From positions 1,054,001-1,118,000 of the forward strand of contig JACJZU010000001.1 in assembly GCA_020635435.1 (NCBI GenBank): DNA of 64,000 bases, read 5' to 3'. Source of the DNA: Flavobacteriales bacterium (GTDB lineage Bacteria > Bacteroidota > Bacteroidia > NS11-12g > UBA9320). The notes beneath the pieces are model-generated. The model worked only from the letters and a program-made list of their open reading frames with translations. It was not told where the DNA came from and did not search any database. Below, piece by piece: positions 54,196 through 62,929 of the stretch; the first letter of the stretch is position 1, and every line of letters starts with the position of its first letter. A program made the translations under genes and the position numbers.

Positions 54196-54232
54196 CTGCA
54201 TACAACGAGAATCTCCTCCGATCAGCGAGAAG

Positions 54233-55291
54233 CTATTCCAGCAAACGCGCCAACCGTTTTAGGCAAGTGTATTCGGTTTCGGCAATGAAGCGATTGAAGT
54301 ACTGTCCCGTCTCGGCCGACCGTGCATTTTCAAGCGCATTGTAATAACTGGTCCTACCCTGGGCATCACCCGGAATATTGGCAATGGTATATCCGTTTCC
54401 CAAGAGAATCAGATTCATGACCAATCGACTTGTTCTGCCGTTTCCATCGATGAAAGGGTGAATGCTCACCAGCCGTTCATGCATTTCCGCAGCCAAAACT
54501 ACCGGATGAAGGATCGACCGGTTGAAGTGATACCATCGGAACATTTCCTCCATCTGCTTCGGCACCAAATAGGGTTGAGGAGGGATGTGCCTGCTTCCAC
54601 TGATCATCACCGGTACACTTCGGTAAACTCCCGCATTGGCAGGATCTATCCCGCGCAACACGATCTGATGGATCTGTTTGACTGTGCGCTCGGTGAGAAC
54701 AGTGCCGGGTTTGGCGAGTGACTTTACAAGATCAAGCGCCTCCGAATGGTTCAACGCCTCCAGATGTTCACGCATGCTCTTTCCGCTGATGGTCAACCCT
54801 TCACGGATCACAAGATGCGTCTCCTGAAGGGAAAGGGTATTGCCCTCTATTCGGTTACTCTGAAAAGTATACTCCAATTCCAGCGCTTGAGTGATCTTTT
54901 CAGTATTTCTCGCTCGTTCCCGATCAATAAGGGCCTTGAGTGAATCGATCTCCCTAAGTATCGATTCCAGATCCGGGTCAACATCACCATTTCTGTCGGC
55001 AACCTCATAGCTTAATTTTTCTTCAGCGAGTTTGAGGGCCTCGCGGAGATAGCTATCTGAACCGTAATCCCTCAATATACGATCACTCATCCAGGGAATG
55101 AGCAGATCACCGTGCCCAACTCCGAGAAAATCCGCCAAAGCAATAACCTGATCCCTGTTGGGCATGCGCTTTCCATTCTCAAATTTTGAGATCAACGCCT
55201 GATCCAAACCGGTTCCCTGAGAAATATCGATCATACGCAGTTTTTTTTGCTTGCGGATGAGCTTCAGTTGGGTTGGGAAATGCGTTTTCAT
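54233..55291 (-). CDS. HTH-Fic protein (class II, autoinhibited)
   Basis: A 352-residue protein. Residues ~8-62 form an XRE-type HTH (LISKFENGKRMPNRDQVIALADFL). The Fic domain has the complete core HPFIDGNGRTSR at residues 278-289 (catalytic His278), so AMP-transfer activity is expected. The inhibitory motif SNRIEGN lies at residues 145-151 on the N-terminal side, typical of class II Fic enzymes, in which its Glu149 blocks the ATP site. An XRE domain fused to Fic suggests that the enzyme also represses its own gene; paired operator-like sites lie in its promoter. Confidence 0.92.
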   Translation of the reverse strand: MKTHFPTQLKLIRKQKKLRMIDISQGTGLDQALISKFENGKRMPNRDQVIALADFLGVGHGDLLIPWMSDRILRDYGSDSYLREALKLAEEKLSYEVADRNGDVDPDLESILREIDSLKALIDRERARNTEKITQALELEYTFQSNRIEGNTLSLQETHLVIREGLTISGKSMREHLEALNHSEALDLVKSLAKPGTVLTERTVKQIHQIVLRGIDPANAGVYRSVPVMISGSRHIPPQPYLVPKQMEEMFRWYHFNRSILHPVVLAAEMHERLVSIHPFIDGNGRTSRLVMNLILLGNGYTIANIPGDAQGRTSYYNALENARSAETGQYFNRFIAETEYTCLKRLARLLE

Positions 55292-55299
55292 AGTTGACA

Positions 55300-55334
55300 G
55301 TCATATACATGACAAATATAGTCATATTTATGCA
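55300..55334 (-). promoter_or_regulatory. Promoter and twin operator-like sites of the HTH-Fic gene
   Basis: On the minus strand the -7 box TATATTTG lies at 55320-55313. GTCAT-ATAC-ATGAC (55300-55313), a perfect 5-bp inverted repeat, directly follows it at the expected start of transcription. A related site GTCAT-ATTT-ATGCA (55321-55334) directly precedes it. The centres are 21 bp apart, two helix turns, so a dimeric HTH protein could bind both on one face and shut the promoter. Autoregulation is inferred. Confidence 0.6.
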
Positions 55335-55454
55335 GAGAAGCGATCTTCTACGGAAATTCCTTCAGGAGTGAACACTATTTGTACGCCCTGTGGTTGGAAT
55401 GTTGTAAGTACCGAAATGCGGATCAGAAAGCGGTTTCCATGTAAAAGTTCGATG

Positions 55455-55487
55455 TTGACTAAAAAACAGAAAAAGCCCTCACCTTTG
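55455..55487 (+). promoter_or_regulatory. Promoter candidate for the MBL-fold gene
   Basis: TTG (55455-55457), a 22-nt spacer, then CACCTTTG (55480-55487), a one-base variant of TANNTTTG. It lies 59 bp before the chosen start at 55547. Confidence 0.45.
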
Positions 55488-55546
55488 CTTGAAGTGAATG
55501 TGTTCAACGAATTAACTCCAAGGTGCGCATTTTCTACAAGTTCGAC

Positions 55547-56668
55547 ATGATCAAACACATATTTAAATGGGCTATGCTTGTATTCGGAATACTCATCCTG
55601 ATCCTGGTGATCGCAACCATCCTGTACATGAACCTGAGCCCACAGTTCGGGGGGAATCATTCCAAAGAAGACAAAGCTCGCTACGAAACATCCGGTCATT
55701 ATGCCGATGGGAAGTTTCAAAACCTCATGCCCACCAGCCTCGATTACAGCCTGAAGGGCATTTTAAACATGACCAGGGCTTTCATAAAGGGTAATCCGAA
55801 CAAATCGCCTAAATCGGATCTACCACAGGAGCAGCTGGACACCACCGAATGGAACACGCATTTTGATGATCAATTGATGTGGTTTGGACATTCCGCCTTT
55901 CTGTTGAAACTGAATGGCAAGAACATTCTGCTCGATCCCATGTTGGGCAGATCACCAGCGCCGCATCCAACATTGGGGACTTCCCGCTACGCCGATTCGC
56001 TGCCTATTGAGATCGATGCACTTCCCGAGATCGATCTGGTACTCATTTCACACGATCACTACGATCATTTGGACTATGGTTCCATTCTCAAATTGAAAGA
56101 GAAGACCAAGAAATTCTATGTACCCCTTGGAGTTGGCGCCCACTTGCGAGCCTGGGGCGTTGCTGAATCGAAGATCCGTGAATTCAACTGGTGGGATGAA
56201 ACCGATCTGGAGGGTATCGATCTGGCTTTTACGCCTGCAAGACACTTTTCAGGACGCAAATTAGGGAACAATTACTCCACCCTTTGGGGCGCATGGGTCC
56301 TACGCACGGCATCCACCCGATTATTCTTCAGTGGTGACAGCGGTTATGGCGAACATTTCAAGGAGATCGGTGAGAAGTACGGTCCTTTCGACCTGGCCTT
56401 GATGGAATGTGGACAATACAATGTGAATTGGCCGGAGATCCATATGATGCCGGAAGAGACCGCACAAGCAGCTAAGGATGTGCGAGCGAGCGTTATGATG
56501 CCCATTCACTGGGGGGCGTTCACATTGGCCTTACACGACTGGAATGAGCCCCCTGCCCGAAGCTTCGCCAAGGCGAAGGAGTTGGGTGTGCAGATGATCA
56601 CACCGGTGATCGGGGATGTGCTTGCGTTGGAGGCGCTTCCTGCTGCGGTGGAACCTTGGTGGCGCTGA
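55547..56668 (+). CDS. MBL-fold metallo-hydrolase, NAPE-PLD/UlaG-like
   Basis: About 373 residues with an N-terminal membrane anchor (residues ~5-30) and a metallo-beta-lactamase fold. The zinc ligands are visible: SHDHYDHLD (HxHxDH), ARHFSG (His), FSGDSGYG (Asp) and IHWGAF (His). Domain arrangement and WFGHSAFLLKLNGKNILLDP fit the group that includes NAPE-phospholipase D and UlaG. The substrate is unknown. The start at 55547 is preferred because the upstream ATG (55523) adds only a few residues before the membrane helix. Confidence 0.88.
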   Translation: MIKHIFKWAMLVFGILILILVIATILYMNLSPQFGGNHSKEDKARYETSGHYADGKFQNLMPTSLDYSLKGILNMTRAFIKGNPNKSPKSDLPQEQLDTTEWNTHFDDQLMWFGHSAFLLKLNGKNILLDPMLGRSPAPHPTLGTSRYADSLPIEIDALPEIDLVLISHDHYDHLDYGSILKLKEKTKKFYVPLGVGAHLRAWGVAESKIREFNWWDETDLEGIDLAFTPARHFSGRKLGNNYSTLWGAWVLRTASTRLFFSGDSGYGEHFKEIGEKYGPFDLALMECGQYNVNWPEIHMMPEETAQAAKDVRASVMMPIHWGAFTLALHDWNEPPARSFAKAKELGVQMITPVIGDVLALEALPAAVEPWWR

Positions 56669-56999
56669 TGGGACAATGCCCCTAGGTAATAAAAGGATGA
56701 TTCCATGAAGTACACAAGGTTTCTAATGCTTGAACGGTTGTTATAGATCTTTGGGATCTATAGTAAATCGCTGTTGTCTTGGTATGTGGTTTTCAGGAAG
56801 AGGGAAGCATCTCAATCGAATATTCTGGATTTGATTAAGGCTGTTGGGCATAGGTCTTCGATTCAACCGTACCGAAAATGGGAAATTGGGTGCGAATATT
56901 TGCTTGCACAATCATCTATCAACCAAAACTCACTATAAAGCGGCAATCATATCACTAGAAGGAAGATCTGACAGCCATGAGATCACCGGTCGGTTTTAA
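56669..56999. other. Intergenic region without a gene
   Basis: About 330 bp between the MBL-fold gene and the stop of the convergent caspase-like gene. It contains a perfect inverted repeat ATAGATC-TTTGG-GATCTAT (56743-56761), possibly a transcription end, but no T-run. I see no RNA gene or credible small ORF here. Confidence 0.5.
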
Positions 57000-58754
57000 T
57001 TATGGCCGGTATTTGAAGAGAAAACTACCACCCTCGTCCCCCGCATTGATCACCGGTTTACCGATCGGGGTTTGGCCGGAATATTTAGACACAACTATGG
57101 AAACATGGTTAGCCAATTCTGCCGCATTGAAAGTAGTTTTTGTAGGATGTTCCAAAAACTCCAACAGGAAATGCGCAAAGGGACTATGATCAGATCCGTG
57201 ATAGGTGTCGGCAACATGTTCCAGATTCCCGCTCGAGATCAGGTACCTCGACCTCGGGTTTTGAATTCGATTGAGCTCTTCCCGGGTAATGCCTTCCCGC
57301 TCAGTCAGAAAGAGACTGCCTGAAAAACACGCATCGGCAATGAACAATGTATGTTGGGTTGGCAGGTACTCGATGTATTTGGCAATAGTTGGATTACCCA
57401 ACCAAGTTCCATTTTGGGTGATACTGCTTTTTCCATCGAAAGGAATCCAGTATCCGTTATCGAATAAACCATCGTAGTGACCATGCCCTGCGTAATAAAC
57501 CACAATGCGGTCGGAAGGTTTTAGCACACGGGTGATCAGTGTCCTGAAAAGCGAATCAATAGTTTGTGTATTGCACCTCTTATTGTACAAGCGGGCTATG
57601 TGTTCTTCCGGGAATCCGTAATGGCTCGTTAGGACTTCTGCAAAACGTTCGGCATCGTTGATCGGATTCTTCAGATCTGTCCAAGATACGTAGTCGTTTG
57701 CGGCAATAACGACCAAAAAGTCGCGGCCCTGCGAGGTATCAACTATTACCGTATCCGGTTGCACTTCTACCACCAGACTGGTCTGGGTTGCGAGCCCGCG
57801 ATCGTTGATGGCCTTGACCTCAATTTCGTTCATTCCGGGTTGTAGATATACCTGTTTTTCGAAATAGTGAAGATTGCCTGACGAATCCTGAATAGGAATA
57901 CTATAAACCGGAGCCGGTAGGTCCGAGTTTCTATTCGAGCGTACTGTGATCTCAACACGGTCGATCCGATTTCTCGAATATACCTGGCCTTTTACAACGA
58001 TAGATGCGCTTTTATGTTCCAATGCCTTCGCTGTTGCCCCTCTGGTGCCACTTATTGACAGAGCGGGCTCCGGAGGGTAGATCATGGTTATGTCCGGGTA
58101 CTCATTTCCAACCTTCTGGTTCTGAAGTGTGCCGCGTAAAACCGTCTTCGCCGTGTCAACCGACAAAGGTTTGTCCGCAGGGAGTATATCGAAATTGAAG
58201 CGGTCTATCAGGACGGCATCTTTGATTATTTCGGGAGCTTTTCCTGTCAGTATCCACTCCAACTCTGTTCGGCTTATGTGGTTTTGCCCGGGCGAAATAG
58301 AATTTCCTCTTGAATGGATGACCGAACTGTAATCCATTGGAACTTCGGTAAATACAGTTACAAAGGATTCTCTACCAAATGGCGGAGCGAAAAGTATCTT
58401 GAAACTCGTCAAAAAGGAACTCTCACCGGGTCGCAAGGCAAAATCTAAGGGCTCTTGTCCCCGCGATAGATCTGGGAAGATCAAATTGATAACTCCATCA
58501 GGTTGAATGTCGAATACTGCGAAGTATAGCGTTTTGGCTCCATGATAGTCAGGATTTGGATGGAATTGAACCATATACATACGCTCGTCGGCAATAACGT
58601 ATCCGCCATTTGGAACCTCACTCATCGTGTCCAAACGTCCGGATTGCTCACTCACCTCGAAGAGTTTGAGATGGAAGGGGGTGAGGTCTTGGGCGAACAA
58701 AACGGTGTTACAAATACAGAAAAAGCAGATGCCAAAGATTCGAACTATACACAT
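57000..58754 (-). CDS. Exported caspase-like (C14) peptidase
   Basis: A 584-residue protein with a signal peptide (residues ~1-22, NTVLFAQ). Residues ~45-200 are an all-beta region of the DUF4384-like type. A beta-sandwich follows (about 235-335). The C-terminal caspase domain begins DFLVVIAANDYVSWTDLKNPINDAERFA (cut: RDFLVVIAAND) and contains the catalytic His424 in YYAGHGHYDG and Cys476 in IADACFSGS, so it is predicted active. It would act in the periplasm or outside the cell. The start codon is directly joined to the end of an IS21 element, so the original promoter has been lost. Confidence 0.88.
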   Translation of the reverse strand: MCIVRIFGICFFCICNTVLFAQDLTPFHLKLFEVSEQSGRLDTMSEVPNGGYVIADERMYMVQFHPNPDYHGAKTLYFAVFDIQPDGVINLIFPDLSRGQEPLDFALRPGESSFLTSFKILFAPPFGRESFVTVFTEVPMDYSSVIHSRGNSISPGQNHISRTELEWILTGKAPEIIKDAVLIDRFNFDILPADKPLSVDTAKTVLRGTLQNQKVGNEYPDITMIYPPEPALSISGTRGATAKALEHKSASIVVKGQVYSRNRIDRVEITVRSNRNSDLPAPVYSIPIQDSSGNLHYFEKQVYLQPGMNEIEVKAINDRGLATQTSLVVEVQPDTVIVDTSQGRDFLVVIAANDYVSWTDLKNPINDAERFAEVLTSHYGFPEEHIARLYNKRCNTQTIDSLFRTLITRVLKPSDRIVVYYAGHGHYDGLFDNGYWIPFDGKSSITQNGTWLGNPTIAKYIEYLPTQHTLFIADACFSGSLFLTEREGITREELNRIQNPRSRYLISSGNLEHVADTYHGSDHSPFAHFLLEFLEHPTKTTFNAAELANHVSIVVSKYSGQTPIGKPVINAGDEGGSFLFKYRP

Positions 58755-58801
58755 TGTATAAACCGGTCAAATTGACCACCCTAAACCGCTGCAAATTGAC
58801 C
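58755..58801 (+). repeat. IS21 left end with two 24-bp repeats
   Basis: Two copies of the 24-bp unit (on the minus strand GGTCAATTTG...CGGTTTA), ending at 58777 and 58801, the first forming the left inverted-repeat terminus. They are the expected binding sites of the transposase. A possible outward promoter box TAAATTTG (58857 to 58850, minus strand) lies inside, 90 bp from the caspase start. Confidence 0.75.
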
Positions 58802-58854
58802 ACCTTAAGTGGCGGCGAAAAAAAATCATTTATGGCTGCGGGTTATAAACAAAT

Positions 58855-59607
58855 TTAGGCATTAATTTCTGTTGTAAATTGGGGTGATTTCTTTCGGAGT
58901 GATTCTCCTTTTAATTCTATCCTATGACCATGGTGTGTCAGCCTGTCCATGATGGCATCGGCATGTGTTTTTTCACCGATTATCTCATACCATACTGCAA
59001 CAGGCAGTTGAGAAGTAATCATGGTTGATTTGCGTTCATGTCGATCTTCAATAATGTCCATCAGGATCATTCGGGCATCCTTGTCCAAAGACTGCAAGCC
59101 ATAATCATCCAGTATCATCAGATCCAATTTCTGTATGCGGTTGGTTTCCCTCAGGTAGGTGCCTGCGGCTCTGGCTAGTTTGAGCGATGATATTAGCCGA
59201 GATGTATTGTAGTAGCCTACTTTGTAATCCATGCTGCAGGCATGGTAACCCAGTGCTGAAGCCAGATAACTTTTACCTACACCGGTACTCCCTGTAATCA
59301 ACACGTTCTCTGCCTTATCTATAAAACTGCATTCAGCAAGCCTGAGCAGTTCCAGTTTATTGAGATTCCGATCGTCGGAGTATATGATATCTTCCAATGT
59401 GGCATGATATCTAAAATGTGCCGATGTAACAAGACGATTGTACTTGCGATTTTTTCGGTCATCAAACTCGTGTTCTACGAGTTGAGCGATAAATTGATCC
59501 TGAGTCAGGTCATTGCTCATGCCTGAGAGGATGGCTGCGTTGAAGGCATCGTACATTCCGTAGAGCTTCATCTGTTTCATTTTGTCTAATGTGTTTTGAT
59601 TATTCAT
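58855..59607 (-). CDS. istB: IS21 helper ATPase IstB
   Basis: A 250-residue AAA+ ATPase related to DnaC, which helps the IstA transposase to choose and engage the target. Walker A is GSTGVGKSYLASALG near residue 109 and Walker B is LMILDDYG. The start at 59607 (MNNQNTLDKMKQMKL) lies 7 bp after the istA stop; the longer frame would overlap istA. The C-terminal part (DRLTHHGHRIELKGESLRKK) is typical. The gene is intact. Confidence 0.93.
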   Translation of the reverse strand: MNNQNTLDKMKQMKLYGMYDAFNAAILSGMSNDLTQDQFIAQLVEHEFDDRKNRKYNRLVTSAHFRYHATLEDIIYSDDRNLNKLELLRLAECSFIDKAENVLITGSTGVGKSYLASALGYHACSMDYKVGYYNTSRLISSLKLARAAGTYLRETNRIQKLDLMILDDYGLQSLDKDARMILMDIIEDRHERKSTMITSQLPVAVWYEIIGEKTHADAIMDRLTHHGHRIELKGESLRKKSPQFTTEINA

Positions 59608-59614
59608 AGTGTGA

Positions 59615-61144
59615 TTATTTGTAATATTGGTTTCCTCTGATGTTTGGGTGATGCGGCAGATCTTTGATCTCCGGGTCATCGGTAAAGTCCAGGCCTCTTT
59701 GCAGGATATCTGCTACGGTTTTGTAGTTACAGGCATCATATTCCAGAGCCTTTGAACAAGCGGCTGCAAGCCTGACATGCCCAACTTTCTTTGCCAGGGA
59801 TAAAACACCCATGCAACTGCGGTAGGCCTGCTCGGGATCGAGGATCTCAACGATGAGTTGTTCAACATGCGGATGGATGTTTCGTGCCCAGGACCTGAAG
59901 TAATCCGGACTCCAGTCGGTAATGAACTTATGTGTAGAGGCCAGATGTTCCTTTTCTGTGGTGTAATTGTACGCCGATTTGCTTCGCTTGTGTGTTGCGA
60001 TACACTGGAATCTGGCATAGATATTCACCTGATCTTTGCTCCATACCAGCTTTACTTTTTTACCAATATAACTGTAGGGAACACTGTAATAGTGCTTGTC
60101 TTTATGCAGAAGGACATGACCGGTTTTCATGACCGTAACCCAAGTGGTTTCTTTGATCTGATAGCTTTGAGAGGGAAGTGGTTTTAAATACTTCTTCTCC
60201 ACTTGTTCAAAGAGCTGTCTTCGGGATAATTGCCCTGTGGTCAGCTTCTTGTTGTTTAACTGCTCCAAAAGAGGTCTGATAGCCTCGTTGAGCTCACCTA
60301 GACTTGTAAGGGGGCGATTGCGAAGGTGGGCATAAATCTCGCGGTAGATGATCTTTATCGCTCCTTCTACCAGTGCCTTGTCTTTGGGTCGGTATGCCCT
60401 TGCAGGAAGCACGATCGTTTGGTAATGATCGGCGAAGTCCTGGAACATTTCATTTATCGTCGGTTCATATCGGTGGCTTTTCTTCACCGCACTTTTTAAA
60501 TTGTCAGGAACAAGGGCCTGGGGCACTCCGCCATAATAGTTGAAGGCGGACTGCGTGCTGTTTATCAGGTCTTCTTTCTTCTGACTCTCCGATGCCTCTA
60601 CATAGATCAGTTGACTGGCACCAAGGATGCCGACAAATACTTCAGCATCACAGATCTCAGCGGTGTCCTCATCAATATAGGGTAACTTTTTACCCGCATA
60701 ATCTATAAAGCATTTATCCCCGGCTTTATGATCAATTTTGAACGAGGGCTTTTCAGTTCCCCGCCAGCGAACAAAGTGTTCATTGAACTGGCTTGGCTGA
60801 TAGCCCTGAGGGAACTGTTCTATGTACTCTTGCCACAGATGCTTGCGTGTAACGCCGGGTTTCTGCAGTTCCTTTTCCATGTACCTGAAGAACCCGTACA
60901 AGTCTGCCAAGCGATCCGATGAAGGCTGAGTTACTTGCTGTTGAAGCAATTTGTACAGATCCTGTTCGCTTAGATTCGCCAGGTCTACGCGGCTCAAAGA
61001 GAGTGATTTTATCTTTCGCAGATAACTCTTTACTGTATTACGCGATAGACCCGTACTGCGGGCTATCTTGGATTTAGAGGCTGATTCCGAATACAGCCTG
61101 ATCAGTATTTTAAGTTTACTCATTGCTATTGGTTTGTTTGCCAT
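59615..61144 (-). CDS. istA: IS21 transposase IstA
   Basis: About 509 residues. An N-terminal HTH (SKSKIARSTGLSRNTVKSYL) precedes the DDE integrase core: CFIDYAGKKLPY (first Asp, about residue 170), the second Asp in VPDNLKSAV, and the Glu in KALVEGAIKIIYREIYA. A C-terminal Mu-type domain follows. The start at 61144 (MANKPIAMSKLK) is chosen over the longer frame from 61192 because the family starts there. The gene is complete. Confidence 0.92.
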   Translation of the reverse strand: MANKPIAMSKLKILIRLYSESASKSKIARSTGLSRNTVKSYLRKIKSLSLSRVDLANLSEQDLYKLLQQQVTQPSSDRLADLYGFFRYMEKELQKPGVTRKHLWQEYIEQFPQGYQPSQFNEHFVRWRGTEKPSFKIDHKAGDKCFIDYAGKKLPYIDEDTAEICDAEVFVGILGASQLIYVEASESQKKEDLINSTQSAFNYYGGVPQALVPDNLKSAVKKSHRYEPTINEMFQDFADHYQTIVLPARAYRPKDKALVEGAIKIIYREIYAHLRNRPLTSLGELNEAIRPLLEQLNNKKLTTGQLSRRQLFEQVEKKYLKPLPSQSYQIKETTWVTVMKTGHVLLHKDKHYYSVPYSYIGKKVKLVWSKDQVNIYARFQCIATHKRSKSAYNYTTEKEHLASTHKFITDWSPDYFRSWARNIHPHVEQLIVEILDPEQAYRSCMGVLSLAKKVGHVRLAAACSKALEYDACNYKTVADILQRGLDFTDDPEIKDLPHHPNIRGNQYYK

Positions 61145-61212
61145 TTGCTCACCATTTCTTAGGAGCAAGATGCTGCCATAACCAACAGCCAAAAAATGAT
61201 GCCTTAGAGGGT

Positions 61213-61331
61213 GGTCAATTTAGTCCGGTTTACCCTAGTCAATTTCCTCCGGTTTACCATGGTCAGTTTCCTCCGGTTTACCATGGTCAATATAAAACGG
61301 TTTGCCCTGGTCAATTTGTCCGGTCTATCCA
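61213..61331 (+). repeat. IS21 right end with five 24-bp repeats
   Basis: Five copies of a unit with consensus GGTCAATTTCCTCCGGTTTA plus CCAT, starting at 61213, 61237, 61261, 61285 and 61309, an exact 24-bp period. The last copy forms the right terminus. The units differ by a few bases. Left and right ends therefore have different numbers of sites (two and five). Confidence 0.85.
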
Positions 61332-61449
61332 AGTAATTCAAGAATTTCAAATGACCTGCAACCCGCTCAACCAAACCTGCCAAGCGTGAACATGCGTAGT
61401 GATCATCGTCAACTATGCAATAGCTCAGTACCTCAGATTCGTTGAACAT
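61331..61449 (-). pseudogene. Truncated response-regulator receiver (LytTR type), cut by IS21
   Basis: On the minus strand ATG 61449 opens a frame that reads YCIVDDDHYACSRLAGLV (acidic pocket DDD and the usual first helix), then FLNYLD, where the IS end begins. About 40 residues remain, only the first beta-alpha-beta part of a receiver. The rest of the gene is not found on the other side of the IS, which instead touches the caspase start codon. So the gene is broken and its 3' part is lost from this place. Confidence 0.7.
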
Positions 61450-61524
61450 ATTACAATAATAGTTTCACCCGAACCATCAAATGATACTCAATCGTGAGTA
61501 GCTTACTAAGATCCCCAAAAAAAA

Positions 61525-61553
61525 GGAGGCAACATCATATGCCGCCCCCTCCA
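61525..61553 (-). terminator. Intrinsic terminator after the anti-sigma-like gene
   Basis: On the minus strand a stem GGCGGCAT/ATGTTGCC (loop ATG), extended by GGA/TCC with a bulge, is followed by eight T. It lies about 40 bp after the stop codon at 61595 and also separates this operon from the truncated response regulator. Confidence 0.75.
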
Positions 61554-61594
61554 ACATGAATCACTAAAGTATAAAAAACGATCTTGATGCGCGT

Positions 61595-62929
61595 CTAGCG
61601 CAGGCGATATTCCAAACCGAGTTGCGCCTGTCGCAGCGATAGCCTGTGCGTATATGTTTCGAAAATGGATTGATTGGAAGCCCCGATGCGAACCGAACCG
61701 GCTACATTCCACTTTTGGCTGATACGGTATTTTAATCCGGCCTCGGCCTGCCACAAGAACAAATTCCTGCGCATGCCGGAAAGGTCGACGGATTCCTGCA
61801 CAGTAAATGACCCATCGCCGGCACCGGGTTGGGCATAACTTCCCTGAGCCGATACAATGCGCATGTAATTCAAACCCAGACCACCAAAACCCAACAAGCG
61901 ACCTTTGCCTACCTCGTATTGAAGCGAAACAGGAATGCGCAAATAGCGGAATTGGGTCTCGCAATCGGGACAAGGCACTGAAGATGACGTAGTGGAAGTA
62001 GAATCAACGATCCGTTCGAGCAAGGCTACGCGCGTTCCCCGTTTGGTCTCGGTATAATACGGTCGTACCAGATAAACAGAGGTGTCGTAGGTCCATGTCG
62101 TTTGTTCCTCGGTGTAATTATGCGACTCGCGCACCCTCAGGTTGCCGGCACCCGCACTAAATGTCCAATGACCTTTTTTAGCAAGTAAATGCAAACCCCA
62201 ATGGCTGCTATTCAGTACTTTTTCACTTTGTTTAAGCGGATCCGACTCATTGCCGGGCAGATCTCGCTGAATGCTTGTGACCCCAACTTCCGGAGCTAAA
62301 TACCAGGCCCAGGCATTGGGCTTGTAACTGAAGGCCGTTTTGTTGGCTGAAAGGATCGAAGCCGGGTGTTGAGCGGTTTTTCCGGAACCGAAGTTCAGGC
62401 CTATGCGTGAACGCAAACGCGTAGCTTCGAAAAGTCTTGGTTTAACGCCGGTTGCTTCCACCGTTGCATCCGGGGTTTCCTGAAGTTCTGTCGGTTCAGC
62501 GAGGTGTGGAATCACAGAAGTAATATGTTCAGTTCTTGTTGCACCAACATGAGATTCACTAGCCAGGGGTATTTGAACAACTGATCCGCCGTTCGGGGAA
62601 GAAGGTATCTCCTCGTTTGAACGCTGTTCTGAAGATACCGGGGTCGGCTGAGTGGTTTGTGCGGGGGAAGGGTCTACGGCTGCAGTATTCCCTGTTTGGA
62701 GAGCGGTATTCGAGCCATTCAGTTCATAGCCAAGCCAAAACAAAACCGAACCACTGAAAAGGAACAGCAGGGCGAGAAGAGCAAGTCTTCGTCGCTTGCG
62801 CCAAACGGCACTGTTTGCAGGAGCCGGCATACCCGCCTGCGCAGCTTCCCAGAATTTCGGATCGTACGACAGCCCCTTGCCGTCCAATCCCTCCCGGAAC
62901 AAATCGTCTATCGTTTTTCGCTTGGTCAT
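61595..62929 (-). CDS. Anti-sigma-like membrane protein with C-terminal beta-barrel
   Basis: A 444-residue protein. The N-terminus (MTKRKTIDDLFREGLDGK, then FWEAAQAGMPAP) precedes one membrane helix (about residues 50-68). The middle is Pro/Thr/Ser-rich. The last ~200 residues are strands of an outer-membrane porin-like barrel ending SLRQAQLGLEYRLR. The layout (cytoplasmic tail, helix, linker, barrel) and the 4-bp ATGA overlap with the sigma-factor gene suggest an anti-sigma or signal-relay protein that spans the envelope. No canonical ZAS motif is visible. Confidence 0.72.
   Translation of the reverse strand: MTKRKTIDDLFREGLDGKGLSYDPKFWEAAQAGMPAPANSAVWRKRRRLALLALLFLFSGSVLFWLGYELNGSNTALQTGNTAAVDPSPAQTTQPTPVSSEQRSNEEIPSSPNGGSVVQIPLASESHVGATRTEHITSVIPHLAEPTELQETPDATVEATGVKPRLFEATRLRSRIGLNFGSGKTAQHPASILSANKTAFSYKPNAWAWYLAPEVGVTSIQRDLPGNESDPLKQSEKVLNSSHWGLHLLAKKGHWTFSAGAGNLRVRESHNYTEEQTTWTYDTSVYLVRPYYTETKRGTRVALLERIVDSTSTTSSSVPCPDCETQFRYLRIPVSLQYEVGKGRLLGFGGLGLNYMRIVSAQGSYAQPGAGDGSFTVQESVDLSGMRRNLFLWQAEAGLKYRISQKWNVAGSVRIGASNQSIFETYTHRLSLRQAQLGLEYRLR

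Larger units (their letters stand above)
58755..61331 (-). mobile_element. IS21-family insertion sequence, complete
   Basis: A 2,577-bp element with istA and istB on the minus strand. The ends begin TGTATAAACCGGTCAAATTG (left) and TGGATAGACCGGACAAATTG (right, on the opposite strand), an imperfect terminal inverted repeat starting with the TG usual for IS21. Each end carries repeated 24-bp transposase-binding-type units (two on the left, five on the right). Both genes look intact. No target-site duplication is visible: the left flank ends CTATACACAT and the right begins AGTAATTC. Confidence 0.9.

Noticed and set aside
54001..54201. A small ORF (66 residues, minus strand) between the lipoprotein pair and the Fic gene.
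   Set aside because: It overlaps the 3' end of the lipoprotein gene and the long hairpin and has no coding features.
55328..55720. A minus-strand ORF of 130 residues across the start of the MBL-fold gene.
   Set aside because: It overlaps the convincing MBL-fold gene and its promoter region and has no recognisable domain.
58004..58332. Short plus-strand ORFs across the caspase-like gene.
   Set aside because: They are antisense to a long, clearly coding frame.
58755..61331. Target-site duplication around the IS21 element.
   Set aside because: The bases next to the two ends do not match over four or more positions.
61123..61389. Plus-strand ORF of 88 residues over the right end of the IS.
   Set aside because: It is a translation of the 24-bp transposase-binding repeats.
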